A program made the position numbers and the translations under genes. The notes beneath the pieces are model-generated. The model did not search any database. It was not told where the DNA came from and saw nothing but the letters and a program-made list of their open reading frames with translations. This document shows positions 1-9,505 of a DNA stretch of 37,320 bases, in pieces. Position 1 is the first letter of the stretch, and each line of letters opens with the position of its first letter. The DNA lies in the NCBI GenBank assembly GCA_031270275.1, contig JAISXZ010000128.1, positions 1 through 37,320 on the forward strand, written 5' to 3'. Source of the stretch: Eubacteriales Family XIII. Incertae Sedis bacterium. Its GTDB lineage: Bacteria > Bacillota > Clostridia > Peptostreptococcales > Anaerovoracaceae.

Positions 1-240
1 GAACTGCAAGCAGAGCGCAAAATCCCAATGTCTATGGAGGATTGGGCAAAACGGCTCGACGGGTTCTTGGAATTTAACGGAAATGAGATTCTCATCGGGC
101 CGGGGAAAATATCCCATGAACAGGCAAAACTCCATGCCGAAACCGAGTATGAGAAATACCGGATAGTTCAGGACAGACTGTTTCGATCTGACTTCGATAT
201 GCTTTTGGAAGCGATTGACGATCAGGAGGACAAGACTTGA
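1..240 (+). CDS. RhuM-family protein, C-terminal fragment (gene enters from the left edge)
   Basis: Frame open from base 1 (ELQAERKIPMSMEDWAKRLDGFLEFN...AKLHAETEYEKYRIVQDRLFRSDFD), matching the RhuM C-terminal pattern as recalled; TGA at 238-240. Confidence 0.7.
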   Translation, partial: ELQAERKIPMSMEDWAKRLDGFLEFNGNEILIGPGKISHEQAKLHAETEYEKYRIVQDRLFRSDFDMLLEAIDDQEDKT

Positions 241-275
241 ACGCACAGCAGCTAAAAAACTCCATTGCGATGTAA
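237..275 (+). pseudogene. Truncated start of type I restriction specificity subunit (HsdS-like), MNAQQLKNSIAM then stop
   Basis: TTG at 237 preceded by AGGAGGA (224-230), overlapping the RhuM stop; translation NAQQLKNSI matches the common HsdS N-terminus (NAQQLKNSILQ.AVQGKLV) and then breaks into a stop. Confidence 0.5.
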
Positions 276-294
276 CGGGCTGCGGGCCGGCGCC

Positions 295-1017
295 CTACCT
301 TCCGGCGAAACGGCAGTACAGCGCCTCCAGCGCAGCCAGCAGCCTCCCCCGGAACCTGAGCCCCAGGATGCACAGGGCGGCCGCCGCCGCGGCGAGGGCT
401 ATCATGCCCGCGTAGCTGCCGTCCCGCGCCATCTCGCCGAAGGCGAGGCTCGCAAGCAGCGCGGGCGACCTGGCCGCAAGCGACACGCCTATGAACAGGG
501 CCGGCCGCATCGAGGAAAGCCCCGCCGCATAGGCAAACAGGTCCTTTGGCAAACCCGGTATCAGGAACACCACGAACAGCGCGATGAAGGCCCTCCTGCC
601 GTTCAGGGCGTCCACGAACCGGCCGAACCTCTCCTCGCCGAATATCAGGCTCATGGCGTCGCGCCCTAGGGCGCGGGCCACGAAATACGTGACGGCCGTG
701 CCCGCCCCTATGCCGGCCAGGGCCAGCAGATAGCCCGAGCCAATGCCGTAGGCGTAGCCTATGGCGATCTGTATGGCCTGGCCCGGTATGACGGAGACGA
801 GGACCTGGAATATCTGCAGCCCGAGGAAGAAGGCCGCCGAGCCCGCCCTGTGGCGCGCAAGCAGCGCGTTCACCGCTTCAAGGCTCGAAAGGTCCTCGAT
901 GATCCCAGGATACCTCAGCCAGACGAGCAGCGGGATGCCGGCGACTATGCCCACGAGGGCCAGAAGCTTCGCTATGGCGATAATTTTCTCCAGCTTTTTT
1001 CTGTCAGGTCTGTCCAT
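295..1017 (-). CDS. TVP38/TMEM64 (SNARE-associated/DedA-like) membrane protein
   Basis: 240 aa hydrophobic ORF with VIPGQAIQIAIGYAYG and FLIPGLPKDLFAYAAGLS motifs typical of TVP38/TMEM64. Confidence 0.85.
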   Translation of the reverse strand: MDRPDRKKLEKIIAIAKLLALVGIVAGIPLLVWLRYPGIIEDLSSLEAVNALLARHRAGSAAFFLGLQIFQVLVSVIPGQAIQIAIGYAYGIGSGYLLALAGIGAGTAVTYFVARALGRDAMSLIFGEERFGRFVDALNGRRAFIALFVVFLIPGLPKDLFAYAAGLSSMRPALFIGVSLAARSPALLASLAFGEMARDGSYAGMIALAAAAAALCILGLRFRGRLLAALEALYCRFAGR

Positions 1018-1135
1018 ACCAGTCGGTGGCCGGCTGCCCGCCGGCCTGCATCGCTGCCGCCAAGAAATCTCGGCCGGGGCCGCCGCTATGGCCCGCCCAT
1101 TTCGGTCGGGGCCGCCCGGCGCCCGCCCGGCAAGC

Positions 1136-2413
1136 CTATATAAGGCCCCTGTCCGCGAGCGTCTGCATGGCCTTCATGACCCCCAGCTTCGCGTGCTCGT
1201 AGGTCAGGCCGCCCTGAAAGTACACGTTGTACGGCGGGCGCAGGGGGCCGTCGGCCGAAAGCTCTATGGACGAGCCCTGCACGAAGGCGCCCGCCGCCAT
1301 TATCACCTGGTCGCCGTAGCCGGGCATGTCCCAGGGCTCGGGCCGCACATGGGAATCCACGGGCGCGGCCGCCTGCACGCCCGCGCAGAAGGCAGCCAGG
1401 GCCTCGGGGGAGCGCAGCCTGACGGCCTCTATGATGTCGCTTCTCTCGTCGAAGGGCCCTGGGCAGACCTCGTAGCCCAGGCTTTCAAACACCCTCGCGC
1501 ACAGCATCGCGCCCTTCAGGGCGGCGTTCACGGCCCTGGGCGCCAGGAACAGGCCTTGGAGCATGGCGCGCGACTGCCCGAATACAAGGCCGCACTCGTC
1601 GCCTATGCCGGGGCAGGTCATGCGGGCGGCGACCATCCCTATCAGGTCGGCGCGGCCGGCCACGTAGCCGCCCGTGAGCGCGAGCCCGCCTCCGGGGTTC
1701 TTTATGAGCGAGCCCGCCGCCATGTCCGCGCCGACCTCCGTGGGCTCCACGCTGTCGATGAACTCGCCGTAGCAGTTGTCCACCATGCAGACTATGCCCT
1801 CGTCCACGCCCTTCACGAAGCGCGCCCACTCGCCTATCTCGGCCACCGTAAGGGCCCGCCTCCACGCGTAGCCCACGGCCCTCTGCAGACAGGCCATCCG
1901 CGTAGCGGGCCCTATGGCGGCGCGTATCGCCCCGTAGTCTATGCCGCCTTCCGCGGTCAGCTCCACCTGCCTGTAGGACACGCCGAAATCGGCGAGCCCG
2001 CCCCCGCCCCTGCCCCTGAGCCCTATCGTCTCGTGCAGGGTGTCGTAGGGGCTTCCGCTGCAGTACAGCAGCTCGTCGCCGGGGCGCAGCACCCCGGCAA
2101 GCGCGAGGGATATGGCGTGCGTGCCGTTCACGATGATGGGCCGCGCAAGGGCCGCCTCCGCGCCGAACACGTCGGCGTACACGCCCGAAAGGGCCTCCTT
2201 GCCCCTGTCGCCGTAGCCGTAGCCCGCGCTCCAGGCGAAATGCCCTTCCCCCACGCGGTTCTTCTGAAAGGCGGAAAGCACCTTGTACTGGTTGAGGGCC
2301 ATCGTGCCGTCGAGCCGGGGAAAGGCCGGGGATATCTCGGCCTCCGCCCTTTCCACCGCGTCGAACACCCGCGCGCCGATCCCGAACCTCTCCTCCAGAT
2401 AAGCCCTAATCAT
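1136..2413 (-). CDS. Methionine gamma-lyase family / aluminium-resistance-like PLP protein
   Basis: NQYKVLSAFQKNRVGEGHFAWSAGYGYGDRGKEALSGVYADVFGAEAALARPIIVNGTHAISLAL; PLP Lys region GSLIKNPGGGLALTGGYVAG. Confidence 0.85.
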   Translation of the reverse strand: MIRAYLEERFGIGARVFDAVERAEAEISPAFPRLDGTMALNQYKVLSAFQKNRVGEGHFAWSAGYGYGDRGKEALSGVYADVFGAEAALARPIIVNGTHAISLALAGVLRPGDELLYCSGSPYDTLHETIGLRGRGGGGLADFGVSYRQVELTAEGGIDYGAIRAAIGPATRMACLQRAVGYAWRRALTVAEIGEWARFVKGVDEGIVCMVDNCYGEFIDSVEPTEVGADMAAGSLIKNPGGGLALTGGYVAGRADLIGMVAARMTCPGIGDECGLVFGQSRAMLQGLFLAPRAVNAALKGAMLCARVFESLGYEVCPGPFDERSDIIEAVRLRSPEALAAFCAGVQAAAPVDSHVRPEPWDMPGYGDQVIMAAGAFVQGSSIELSADGPLRPPYNVYFQGGLTYEHAKLGVMKAMQTLADRGLI

Positions 2414-3545
2414 GCTTTTTCTTCGCGTCCATTTCCTCAAACTCCGTTTCCCATTCCATGCCGCGCACGAGGTCGCGCTTCACATCCTTTTTGTGCGCCG
2501 CATAGAGCTGCGTGGTCGTGACGTTCTCGTGGTCCAGCAGGGCCGCGACGTCGAATATGGAGTTCCCCCTGCCTATGAGCGAGGTCGCCGCCGTCGCCCG
2601 CAGCTTGTGGGGGCTGTAGCCGGCGTCCCTCGGGGTCCCCAGCGCGATGCTCGTGTATTTCTTCACCAGCTGCCGGATCTGCCTCTCCGTCATGCGCCCC
2701 CCCTGGAGCGACAGGAACAGCGCGTCGCGGTCCCCCTCGCCGGCCCCGCCGTCGGGCCTTTCCTCGTCGATGTATTCGCGCAGCGCCCTCAGCGCCGATC
2801 TGTTCAGCGGCATGATCGACTCCTTGCCGCGCTTGCGGTATATCTTGAACTCGCCGCGGCCGAAGTTGAAGGAGCCCAGGTTCAGCTGCTGCAGCTCGGA
2901 GAGGCGCAGCCCGTAGGTGAGGAACAGGACGAGTATGGCCTTGTCGCGCCTCTTGGTCTTTTCCCAGAACTCCCGCTCCTTCCGGGTCAGCGGGGCCCCG
3001 CTGGACACGGCGTCCAGCATGCGCATGACCTCGTCGTCCTGCAGGGCCTTTATCTCCTTTTCCCCCGGCCTTGGCAGCCTTATCGGATCGAAGCCGTCGG
3101 TTATGTTCCTCGGCACGAGCTCGTCCCGGTACAGGAACTTGAACAGCACGGAGATCGACGAGCGCTTGCGGGCCAGGGATTTCCTGTCGTTCTCGTAGAC
3201 GACGACGGCGTCCTCGGTCTCGACCTTGTATCTGCGGCAGTAGTCGAGGAAGGCGTTGACGTCCCTGGCCTTTATCCTCTGGAAGTCGGCAAGGGAGATG
3301 TCGGCGGGCCGGGCGGCCTCGGTCAGCCCGCTTTCGGCCGTGAGGTAGCCGCAGAAGAACAGGATGTCGCGCAGATAGGCGAGCCGCGTCATGGGCAGCA
3401 CATTGCCCCTCAGGTAGGCGTAGAATCCGCCCAGGAAGGCGGGCAGCTCCCTTTGGACGGCCTCGCAGCCCTCGATGGTCGCGTTCTCCTTCAGTATGAT
3501 GTTGTCGGGCCTGTCGCTCTTGTTCTGGATATGGCTTTTCTTCAT
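2406..3545 (-). CDS. Tyrosine recombinase/integrase (XerC/XerD-like)
   Basis: C-terminal catalytic motifs TYGLRLSEL, SPHKLRATAATSLI, LLDHENVTTTQLYA. Confidence 0.85.
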   Translation of the reverse strand: MKKSHIQNKSDRPDNIILKENATIEGCEAVQRELPAFLGGFYAYLRGNVLPMTRLAYLRDILFFCGYLTAESGLTEAARPADISLADFQRIKARDVNAFLDYCRRYKVETEDAVVVYENDRKSLARKRSSISVLFKFLYRDELVPRNITDGFDPIRLPRPGEKEIKALQDDEVMRMLDAVSSGAPLTRKEREFWEKTKRRDKAILVLFLTYGLRLSELQQLNLGSFNFGRGEFKIYRKRGKESIMPLNRSALRALREYIDEERPDGGAGEGDRDALFLSLQGGRMTERQIRQLVKKYTSIALGTPRDAGYSPHKLRATAATSLIGRGNSIFDVAALLDHENVTTTQLYAAHKKDVKRDLVRGMEWETEFEEMDAKKKHD

Positions 3546-3584
3546 CGTTTTCTCGGTTCCGCGCCGGGTGACGGCGACGCCGCG

Positions 3585-5453
3585 CTAGGCCCGCTTAAAC
3601 ATCCGCTCGATGTCCCGTCTGCGCAGGCGTATGAAGATCGGCCTGCCGTGCGGGCAGGAATAGGGGTTCTCGCAGCGCTCCAGCCCGGCCAGCAGGGCGC
3701 GTATCTCGGCGTCCGCAAGGCGGTCGTTCGCCTTGACCGCCCTTTTGCAGGCGGCCGATATGAGCCTTTCGGCGCCCGCCCCGCCGCCGGCCCCCGCAGT
3801 CCCCGGCGCCTCCTCGAGGACGCCCGCCAGGACGCCTTCGGCCTCGGAGACGGACATGAAGGCCGGTATCGCGCGCACGCGGAGCGCCTTGGGGCCGAAT
3901 TCCTCCGCCTCGTAGCCCATGGAGGCCAGCATGGCGAGGCATTCCCCCCACTCGCCCGTGCCTTGAAACGGGGCCTCGGCCACCAGGGGCGCAATGAGCT
4001 GCTGCGTCGCCTTCTCCCGGCCTAGATACTGCCTGAGAAGCTGCTCGTACAGTATCCTTTCATGCGCCGCGTGCTGGTCTATCAGGTAGAGGCTGTCGCC
4101 GTCCACGCCCGCTATATACGTGGCGAACAGCGTCGTCAAGGGCTCTATGGCGCCGATCGCGAAGCCTCCTCCCGCCGCCGCATAGGCTTCGCCCGGCGTC
4201 TCCATCACACGATCCCCGCGACGCGCGGCCTCGCTTTCGGATCGCATCCCGGACAGTAAATTTTTTATGTCGATCTGCTCGGCGGGGGCCGGATCGCCCG
4301 CGCCGACGGCCCCTGCTGCCGTCAATGCGCCCTCGCCCGTAGCCGCAGCCGCGCCCTCGCCCGCCGCAGCCCCGCCGCCAGTCTGCGCGGCGGGCGCCGA
4401 GGCCCTGACCGCGTAGGTGGCCCCTTCCGGGACCGAGGCCACGGACTCCTTCACGCGTATGGCCTTCCTCACGGCGGCGGCCACGAAGGCGGACACGGCC
4501 TCCTCGTCGTCCAGGCGCACCTCGCTCTTAGCGGGATGCACGTTCACGTCCACCCGCTCCGGCGGCACGCTGAGGAACAGGAACGCTATGGGATGCCTGC
4601 CCTCGAACAGGGTCTCCCTGTAGCCCTCGGACACCGCCCTTTCCATGGCCCTGCTCGACACGGGGCGCCCGTTGACGAAGAAGGACTGCCCCCTGCGGCT
4701 GGAGCGGCTCTTTGAGGGCGGGGACACATAGCCGCTTACGGAAAGCCCGTCCGACGAGGCTTCCACCGGCAGCAGCCCCTCCCCCACGCCCCCGCCGTAC
4801 ACGGTCAGGATGTTCGCCATGAGGCTGCCGCGCCCGGAGGTGGAGAACAGGACGCTGCCGTTGTTTATGAGGCGCATGCGCACCGAGGGGTAGGCCAGCG
4901 CCATGCGCGAGGCCATGTCCGCTATCAGCGCGCCCTCCGCCCTTTCGGACTTCAGGAACTTAAGGCGGGCGGGCGTGTTGAAGAACAGGTCCCTCACTAT
5001 CGCCGTCACGCCGTCCGCCGTCCCCACGGGCTTCCTTTCCACCGTGCGGCCGCCCTCGATCCGTATCAAGGAGCCGATCTTCTCGCCGCGGGCCTTGCTG
5101 ACGAGCTCCATCCTCGAGACGGCCGCTATGCTCGTCAGGGCCTCGCCGCGAAAGCCCAGCGTGCTTATGGCGTCCAGATCCTCGGGGCTCCTCAGCTTGC
5201 TCGTGGCGTGCCGCCTGAAAGCGGTCTCGATCTGCCCTGCGGGTATGCCCGCGCCGTCGTCCGTAACGCGTATCAGGGACTTGCCGCCGTCCCTTATCTC
5301 TATCGTTATCGTGCCTGCCCCGGCGTCGATGCTGTTTTCAAGCAGCTCCTTGACGACGGAAAGGGGGCGGCTCACGACCTCCCCCGCGGCTATCTTCTCG
5401 GCGAGATCGGGCGGCAGCTCGACTATATCCCTTCGCGTCATCCCCCCGGCCAT
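3585..5453 (-). CDS. mutL: DNA mismatch repair protein MutL (endonuclease-type)
   Basis: GHKL N-terminus (IAAGEVVSRPLSVVKELLENSIDAGA), endonuclease motif DQHAAHERILYE, CPHGRP near the C-terminus. Confidence 0.97.
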   Translation of the reverse strand: MAGGMTRRDIVELPPDLAEKIAAGEVVSRPLSVVKELLENSIDAGAGTITIEIRDGGKSLIRVTDDGAGIPAGQIETAFRRHATSKLRSPEDLDAISTLGFRGEALTSIAAVSRMELVSKARGEKIGSLIRIEGGRTVERKPVGTADGVTAIVRDLFFNTPARLKFLKSERAEGALIADMASRMALAYPSVRMRLINNGSVLFSTSGRGSLMANILTVYGGGVGEGLLPVEASSDGLSVSGYVSPPSKSRSSRRGQSFFVNGRPVSSRAMERAVSEGYRETLFEGRHPIAFLFLSVPPERVDVNVHPAKSEVRLDDEEAVSAFVAAAVRKAIRVKESVASVPEGATYAVRASAPAAQTGGGAAAGEGAAAATGEGALTAAGAVGAGDPAPAEQIDIKNLLSGMRSESEAARRGDRVMETPGEAYAAAGGGFAIGAIEPLTTLFATYIAGVDGDSLYLIDQHAAHERILYEQLLRQYLGREKATQQLIAPLVAEAPFQGTGEWGECLAMLASMGYEAEEFGPKALRVRAIPAFMSVSEAEGVLAGVLEEAPGTAGAGGGAGAERLISAACKRAVKANDRLADAEIRALLAGLERCENPYSCPHGRPIFIRLRRRDIERMFKRA

Positions 5454-8080
5454 GCGCCCTCCCCCTCCGCCTCGGCCGCAGCCTTCAGATCCTCGAGCAC
5501 CGAGAAGGCCCTGGACGGCGTCATCTCCATCAGGTTCAGCGATTTCAGCCTTTCCACGACGGGGTTGGGCGCGAAGCTGAACATCGAAAGCTGCACGGGC
5601 CGCCCCTCCGCCCCCGCGTCGCCGGCGCCCCGCGCCGATGCGGGAAGGCCGTCATGCGCATCCTTCCCCGCCTCCAGCCCGCGCAGCTTCGCCTCCGCCG
5701 CTTCAAGCAGGGCCCTAGGCACGCCCGCCAGCCTCGCGACGTGTATGCCGTAGCTCCGGCTCGCGCCCCCCTCCACTATCCTGTGCAGAAAGACCACCTC
5801 CCCGCCCTCCTCGCTGACGTCCACGTTCAGGTTCTTCAGCCCCGGCACATGCCCCTCGAGCGCCGTCAGCTCATGGTAGTGCGTGGCGAAAAGCGTCCTG
5901 ATCCTGCTCTTTTCCGCGCATAGGTGCTCCACGACGGCCCAGGCTATGGAGAGCCCGTCGTAGGTGCTGGTGCCGCGCCCTATCTCGTCCAGTATTATCA
6001 GGCTCCTTCTGGACGCCGTGTTGAGTATGAGCGCCAGCTCGCTCATCTCCACGTAGAAGGTGCTGCGCCCCTGCGCGAGGTTGTCGGAGGCGCCTATCCG
6101 CGTGTATATGCGGTCCACGACGCCTATCTGGGCCCTGTCGGCGGGCACGAACGAGCCCGTCTGCGCCATCAGCGCTATGAGCGCGGTCTGGCGCATGTAG
6201 GTCGACTTGCCCGACATGTTGGGGCCGCTTATGAGCAGCATCGAGCGCCCGTCCATGTCCATCCACGTGTCGTTCGGGACGAAGGCCCCGCCGTTCATGG
6301 AGCCCTCTATGACGGGGTGGCGGCCCTTCTCTATGGCTATGACGCCGCCGTCGCCCACCTCCGGCCTGACGTAGCCCGAACGGGCGGCGGTCTCGGCGAA
6401 GGACAGCAGCACGTCGAGCGCCGATATGGCCGCCGAGACCTCCTGCATGGGCCTGATGAAGGCCATGAGCCTGTCCCTTATGTCCGTGAATATCTCGTAC
6501 TCCAGCTGGTTTATCCTGGCCTCCGCGCCCAGGACGACGGCCTCGACCTCCTTCAGCTCCGGCGTGACGAACCTCTCGCAGTTCACCAGGGTCTGCCTTC
6601 GCATGTACTCCTGCGGGACCATGCCGAAATACGACTTCGTGACCTCGATGTAGTAGCCGAACACCCTGCTGAACCCGACCTTGAGGTTCTTTATGCCCGT
6701 CCTCTCCCTCTCCGCCCCCTCGAGCGAGGCTATCCACCTCTGGCCGTCCAGTATGGACGCCTTAAGGCCGTCCAGCTCCGCCGAATAGGACTCGCGTATG
6801 AGCCCGCCCTCTTTGAGCGTGAAGGGCGGATCCTCGCATATCGCGCCCTCTATAAGCCCCGCCGCCTCCGACAGATCGGGCATCCCCTCCCCCAGCCCGC
6901 GCAGCAGCGCGGCGCCGCAGGAAAGCAGATCGTCCCGGATGGCGGGGACGAGGGCGAGCGAGTTCCTGAGCGCGATAAGGTCCTTGCCGTTGGCGCTGCC
7001 GCAGGATATCCTCCCCGCAAGCCGCTCGAGGTCGTAGACGCCCCTGAGCTGCTCCCTCATGCTGCCCCTGAGCACTATCTCGTCGCAGAGGAAGCCCACT
7101 GCGTCCAGTCGCAGGTTTATCTCCGGCGCCCTGTTCAGCGGCTCGCGCAGCCACTGCCTCAGCCTGCGGCCGCCCATGGAGGTGCTGGGCCTCGCGAACA
7201 CGCCCAGCAGGGAGCCCTGGACCTGCCTGTCGCAGAGGGACTCCGTCAGCTCGAGGTTTTTTATCGTGGAGCCGTCCAGGGACATGCGGCTGCCGAGCTC
7301 GTAGACCTTAAGGCTGGACAGATGCGCGAGCGACTGCTTCTGGGTCTCGTTCAGGTAGTGGATCAGGCCGCCCAGCGCCAGGGTCAGGCAGGGCCTGTCC
7401 GAAAGCCCCAGGCCGTCCAGGGAGTTGGCGCCGAACTGCCTGAACACCGCCCGCTCTGCGGCCTCCCTCGCGTAGGGGCCCTGGGGCAGCGGGCTCATGT
7501 GCGCGCCCGTCGCCATGGCTATCTCGCGCGAAAAGCCCGAGCTCTCGGCGTAGGGGCTGACCAGCGCCTCCCGCGCCCTTATGCGCGACAGCTCGTTGAG
7601 CAGGGTGCCGCAGGCGCCCTCGCCCGGGATCTCGCAGCCGGACAGCTCGCCGGTGGACACGTCGCAGAAGGCCAGGCCGGCGCCGCCCTCCCGCAGGAAG
7701 ACCGAGGCCAGGTAGCTGTTGTCCCGCTCGTCCGGCACGGACTGGATGGACAGCGTGCCGGGCGTGACTATGCGCACGACCTCGCGCCTCACTATGCCCT
7801 TCGCCAGCGCGGGGTCCTCCAGCTGCTCGCATATGGCCGCCCTGTAGCCCTTTTCGACGAGCCGCGCGATATACGAGTCGGCCGAATGGCAGGGGACGCC
7901 GCACATGGGCGCGACCTCGCCGTCGCCCATGCCCTTCTTCGTCAGCGTGATCTCCAGCTCCCGCGACGCCGTGAGCGCGTCATCGAAGAACATCTCGTAG
8001 AAATCGCCGAGCCTGAAAAGCAGAATGCAGTCCTGATGCCTCTCCTTTATTTCGCTGTATTGCCGCATCATAGGCGTCAT
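5438..8080 (-). CDS. mutS: DNA mismatch repair protein MutS
   Basis: 880 aa; TPMMRQYSEIKERHQDCILLFRLGDFYEMF; Walker A GPNMSGKSTYMRQ; overlaps mutL start. Confidence 0.98.
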   Translation of the reverse strand: MTPMMRQYSEIKERHQDCILLFRLGDFYEMFFDDALTASRELEITLTKKGMGDGEVAPMCGVPCHSADSYIARLVEKGYRAAICEQLEDPALAKGIVRREVVRIVTPGTLSIQSVPDERDNSYLASVFLREGGAGLAFCDVSTGELSGCEIPGEGACGTLLNELSRIRAREALVSPYAESSGFSREIAMATGAHMSPLPQGPYAREAAERAVFRQFGANSLDGLGLSDRPCLTLALGGLIHYLNETQKQSLAHLSSLKVYELGSRMSLDGSTIKNLELTESLCDRQVQGSLLGVFARPSTSMGGRRLRQWLREPLNRAPEINLRLDAVGFLCDEIVLRGSMREQLRGVYDLERLAGRISCGSANGKDLIALRNSLALVPAIRDDLLSCGAALLRGLGEGMPDLSEAAGLIEGAICEDPPFTLKEGGLIRESYSAELDGLKASILDGQRWIASLEGAERERTGIKNLKVGFSRVFGYYIEVTKSYFGMVPQEYMRRQTLVNCERFVTPELKEVEAVVLGAEARINQLEYEIFTDIRDRLMAFIRPMQEVSAAISALDVLLSFAETAARSGYVRPEVGDGGVIAIEKGRHPVIEGSMNGGAFVPNDTWMDMDGRSMLLISGPNMSGKSTYMRQTALIALMAQTGSFVPADRAQIGVVDRIYTRIGASDNLAQGRSTFYVEMSELALILNTASRRSLIILDEIGRGTSTYDGLSIAWAVVEHLCAEKSRIRTLFATHYHELTALEGHVPGLKNLNVDVSEEGGEVVFLHRIVEGGASRSYGIHVARLAGVPRALLEAAEAKLRGLEAGKDAHDGLPASARGAGDAGAEGRPVQLSMFSFAPNPVVERLKSLNLMEMTPSRAFSVLEDLKAAAEAEGEGAWPGG

Positions 8081-8255
8081 CGCCCGTCTGTCTCCTGTCC
8101 CGCCTAAAAAACGCCGCGATACTGTTCGGCGCCCGCGTCAGTTTTGTCCAGATCGGGTTCTGGGGGTGGATTTTGAACCGGAGCGCACTTAGAATGTACG
8201 TGAGGATTCAAAATCCGAAACCAGGTTCCGAGATGGGCAAAAATGGCGTGGGTGC

Positions 8256-9446
8256 CTATCGCTTGTTCCATGCCGCCAGGGCAAGGCGTATCAGCTCTAT
8301 CGCGCGCCGCAGGTCCCGCTCGTTCAGCACATAGGCTATGCGTATCTCGCTCCTGCCGAGGCCGGGCGTGGCGTAGAAGCCCTCCGCCGGCGTGAACATG
8401 ACCGTCTCGCCCGCGTCGTCGAAATTCTCGAGCAGCCATATGAGGAAGTCCTCGGCGTCATCCACGGGCAGCTTGGCCGTGATGTAGAAGGCGCCGGGAG
8501 GCTTGACGCAGACTATGCCGTCTATCTTGCGCAGCTCCTCGTAGGCCGCGTCGCGCCGCCTCTCGAACTCGGCCCTTATCCCGTCGAAATACTCGGGGCC
8601 GAGGCGGTAGAGGGCCGCGCTGCCTATCTGGTCGAACGTCGGGGCGCAGAGCCGGCTCTGCGCCAGCTTCATCATGCCGCCTATCAGATCCCTGTTCTTC
8701 GACAGGGCGACGCCTACGCGCGCGCCGCAGGCGCTGAAGCGCTTCGACACGGAATCCACGATCACCGTCCGGTCCTCTATGTCGCCGAGCTGCCCGAAGC
8801 TGCTCACGGCGTTGCCGTCGTAGACGAATTCGCGGTAGACCTCGTCGGATATGACAAAGAGCCCGAAGTCCCTTGCGGCCTGCCCTATGGTCTCCATCTC
8901 ACCGCGCGTGAGCACGACGCCCGTGGGGTTTCCGGGGTTGGTCAGAAGCATGGCCTTCGTGCGGGGGCCCACAAGGCGCGCGATGGCGTCGCGGTCGGCG
9001 TACCTGTAGCCGTTCTCGGGCGTGGTGGTCAGGGGGACGATGACGCCGCCCGAGGCCCTGACGAAGGCGTCGTAGTTCGTGTAGAAGGGCTCGGGCACTA
9101 TGACCTCGTCCCCGTCGTCGCACACGCAGTCGATGATGAAGCGCAGCGCCTCGCTGCCGCCGCAGGTCACGACGATGTCCTCGTAGGCGTATTCCATGCC
9201 GTAGCGCCTGTAGTAATCCTGCACGGCCGTGATCATGGACGGTATGCCCGCCGAGGGCGCGTACTCCACCGTCTCGCGCCCGTCGTTCGCTATGGCCTCG
9301 ATGAAGGCGGGGGGCGTCCTGACGTCGGGCTGGCCTATATTCAAAAAATACACCTTCTTGCCGGCCTTCTTCGCGGCTTCAGTGTATTTGAAAAACTTCC
9401 GTATCGGCGACGGCTTTATGCCTGAAATCTTTTTTGACAGTCTCAT
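8256..9446 (-). CDS. Class I/II pyridoxal-phosphate aminotransferase
   Basis: NPGNPTGVVLTRGEM, SDEVYREFVYDG, SVSKRFSACGARVG motifs. Confidence 0.92.
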   Translation of the reverse strand: MRLSKKISGIKPSPIRKFFKYTEAAKKAGKKVYFLNIGQPDVRTPPAFIEAIANDGRETVEYAPSAGIPSMITAVQDYYRRYGMEYAYEDIVVTCGGSEALRFIIDCVCDDGDEVIVPEPFYTNYDAFVRASGGVIVPLTTTPENGYRYADRDAIARLVGPRTKAMLLTNPGNPTGVVLTRGEMETIGQAARDFGLFVISDEVYREFVYDGNAVSSFGQLGDIEDRTVIVDSVSKRFSACGARVGVALSKNRDLIGGMMKLAQSRLCAPTFDQIGSAALYRLGPEYFDGIRAEFERRRDAAYEELRKIDGIVCVKPPGAFYITAKLPVDDAEDFLIWLLENFDDAGETVMFTPAEGFYATPGLGRSEIRIAYVLNERDLRRAIELIRLALAAWNKR

Positions 9447-9505
9447 AGGCTGTTTTTTCTCTCCCTGTTATCTTGCTGCCCGCTGCGGGGCGCGGACAGT
9501 TTCGT

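Noticed and set aside
4261-4400. GC-rich low-complexity stretch in mutL (Ala/Gly-rich)
   Set aside because: This is the known variable linker between the MutL N- and C-terminal domains; nothing unusual.
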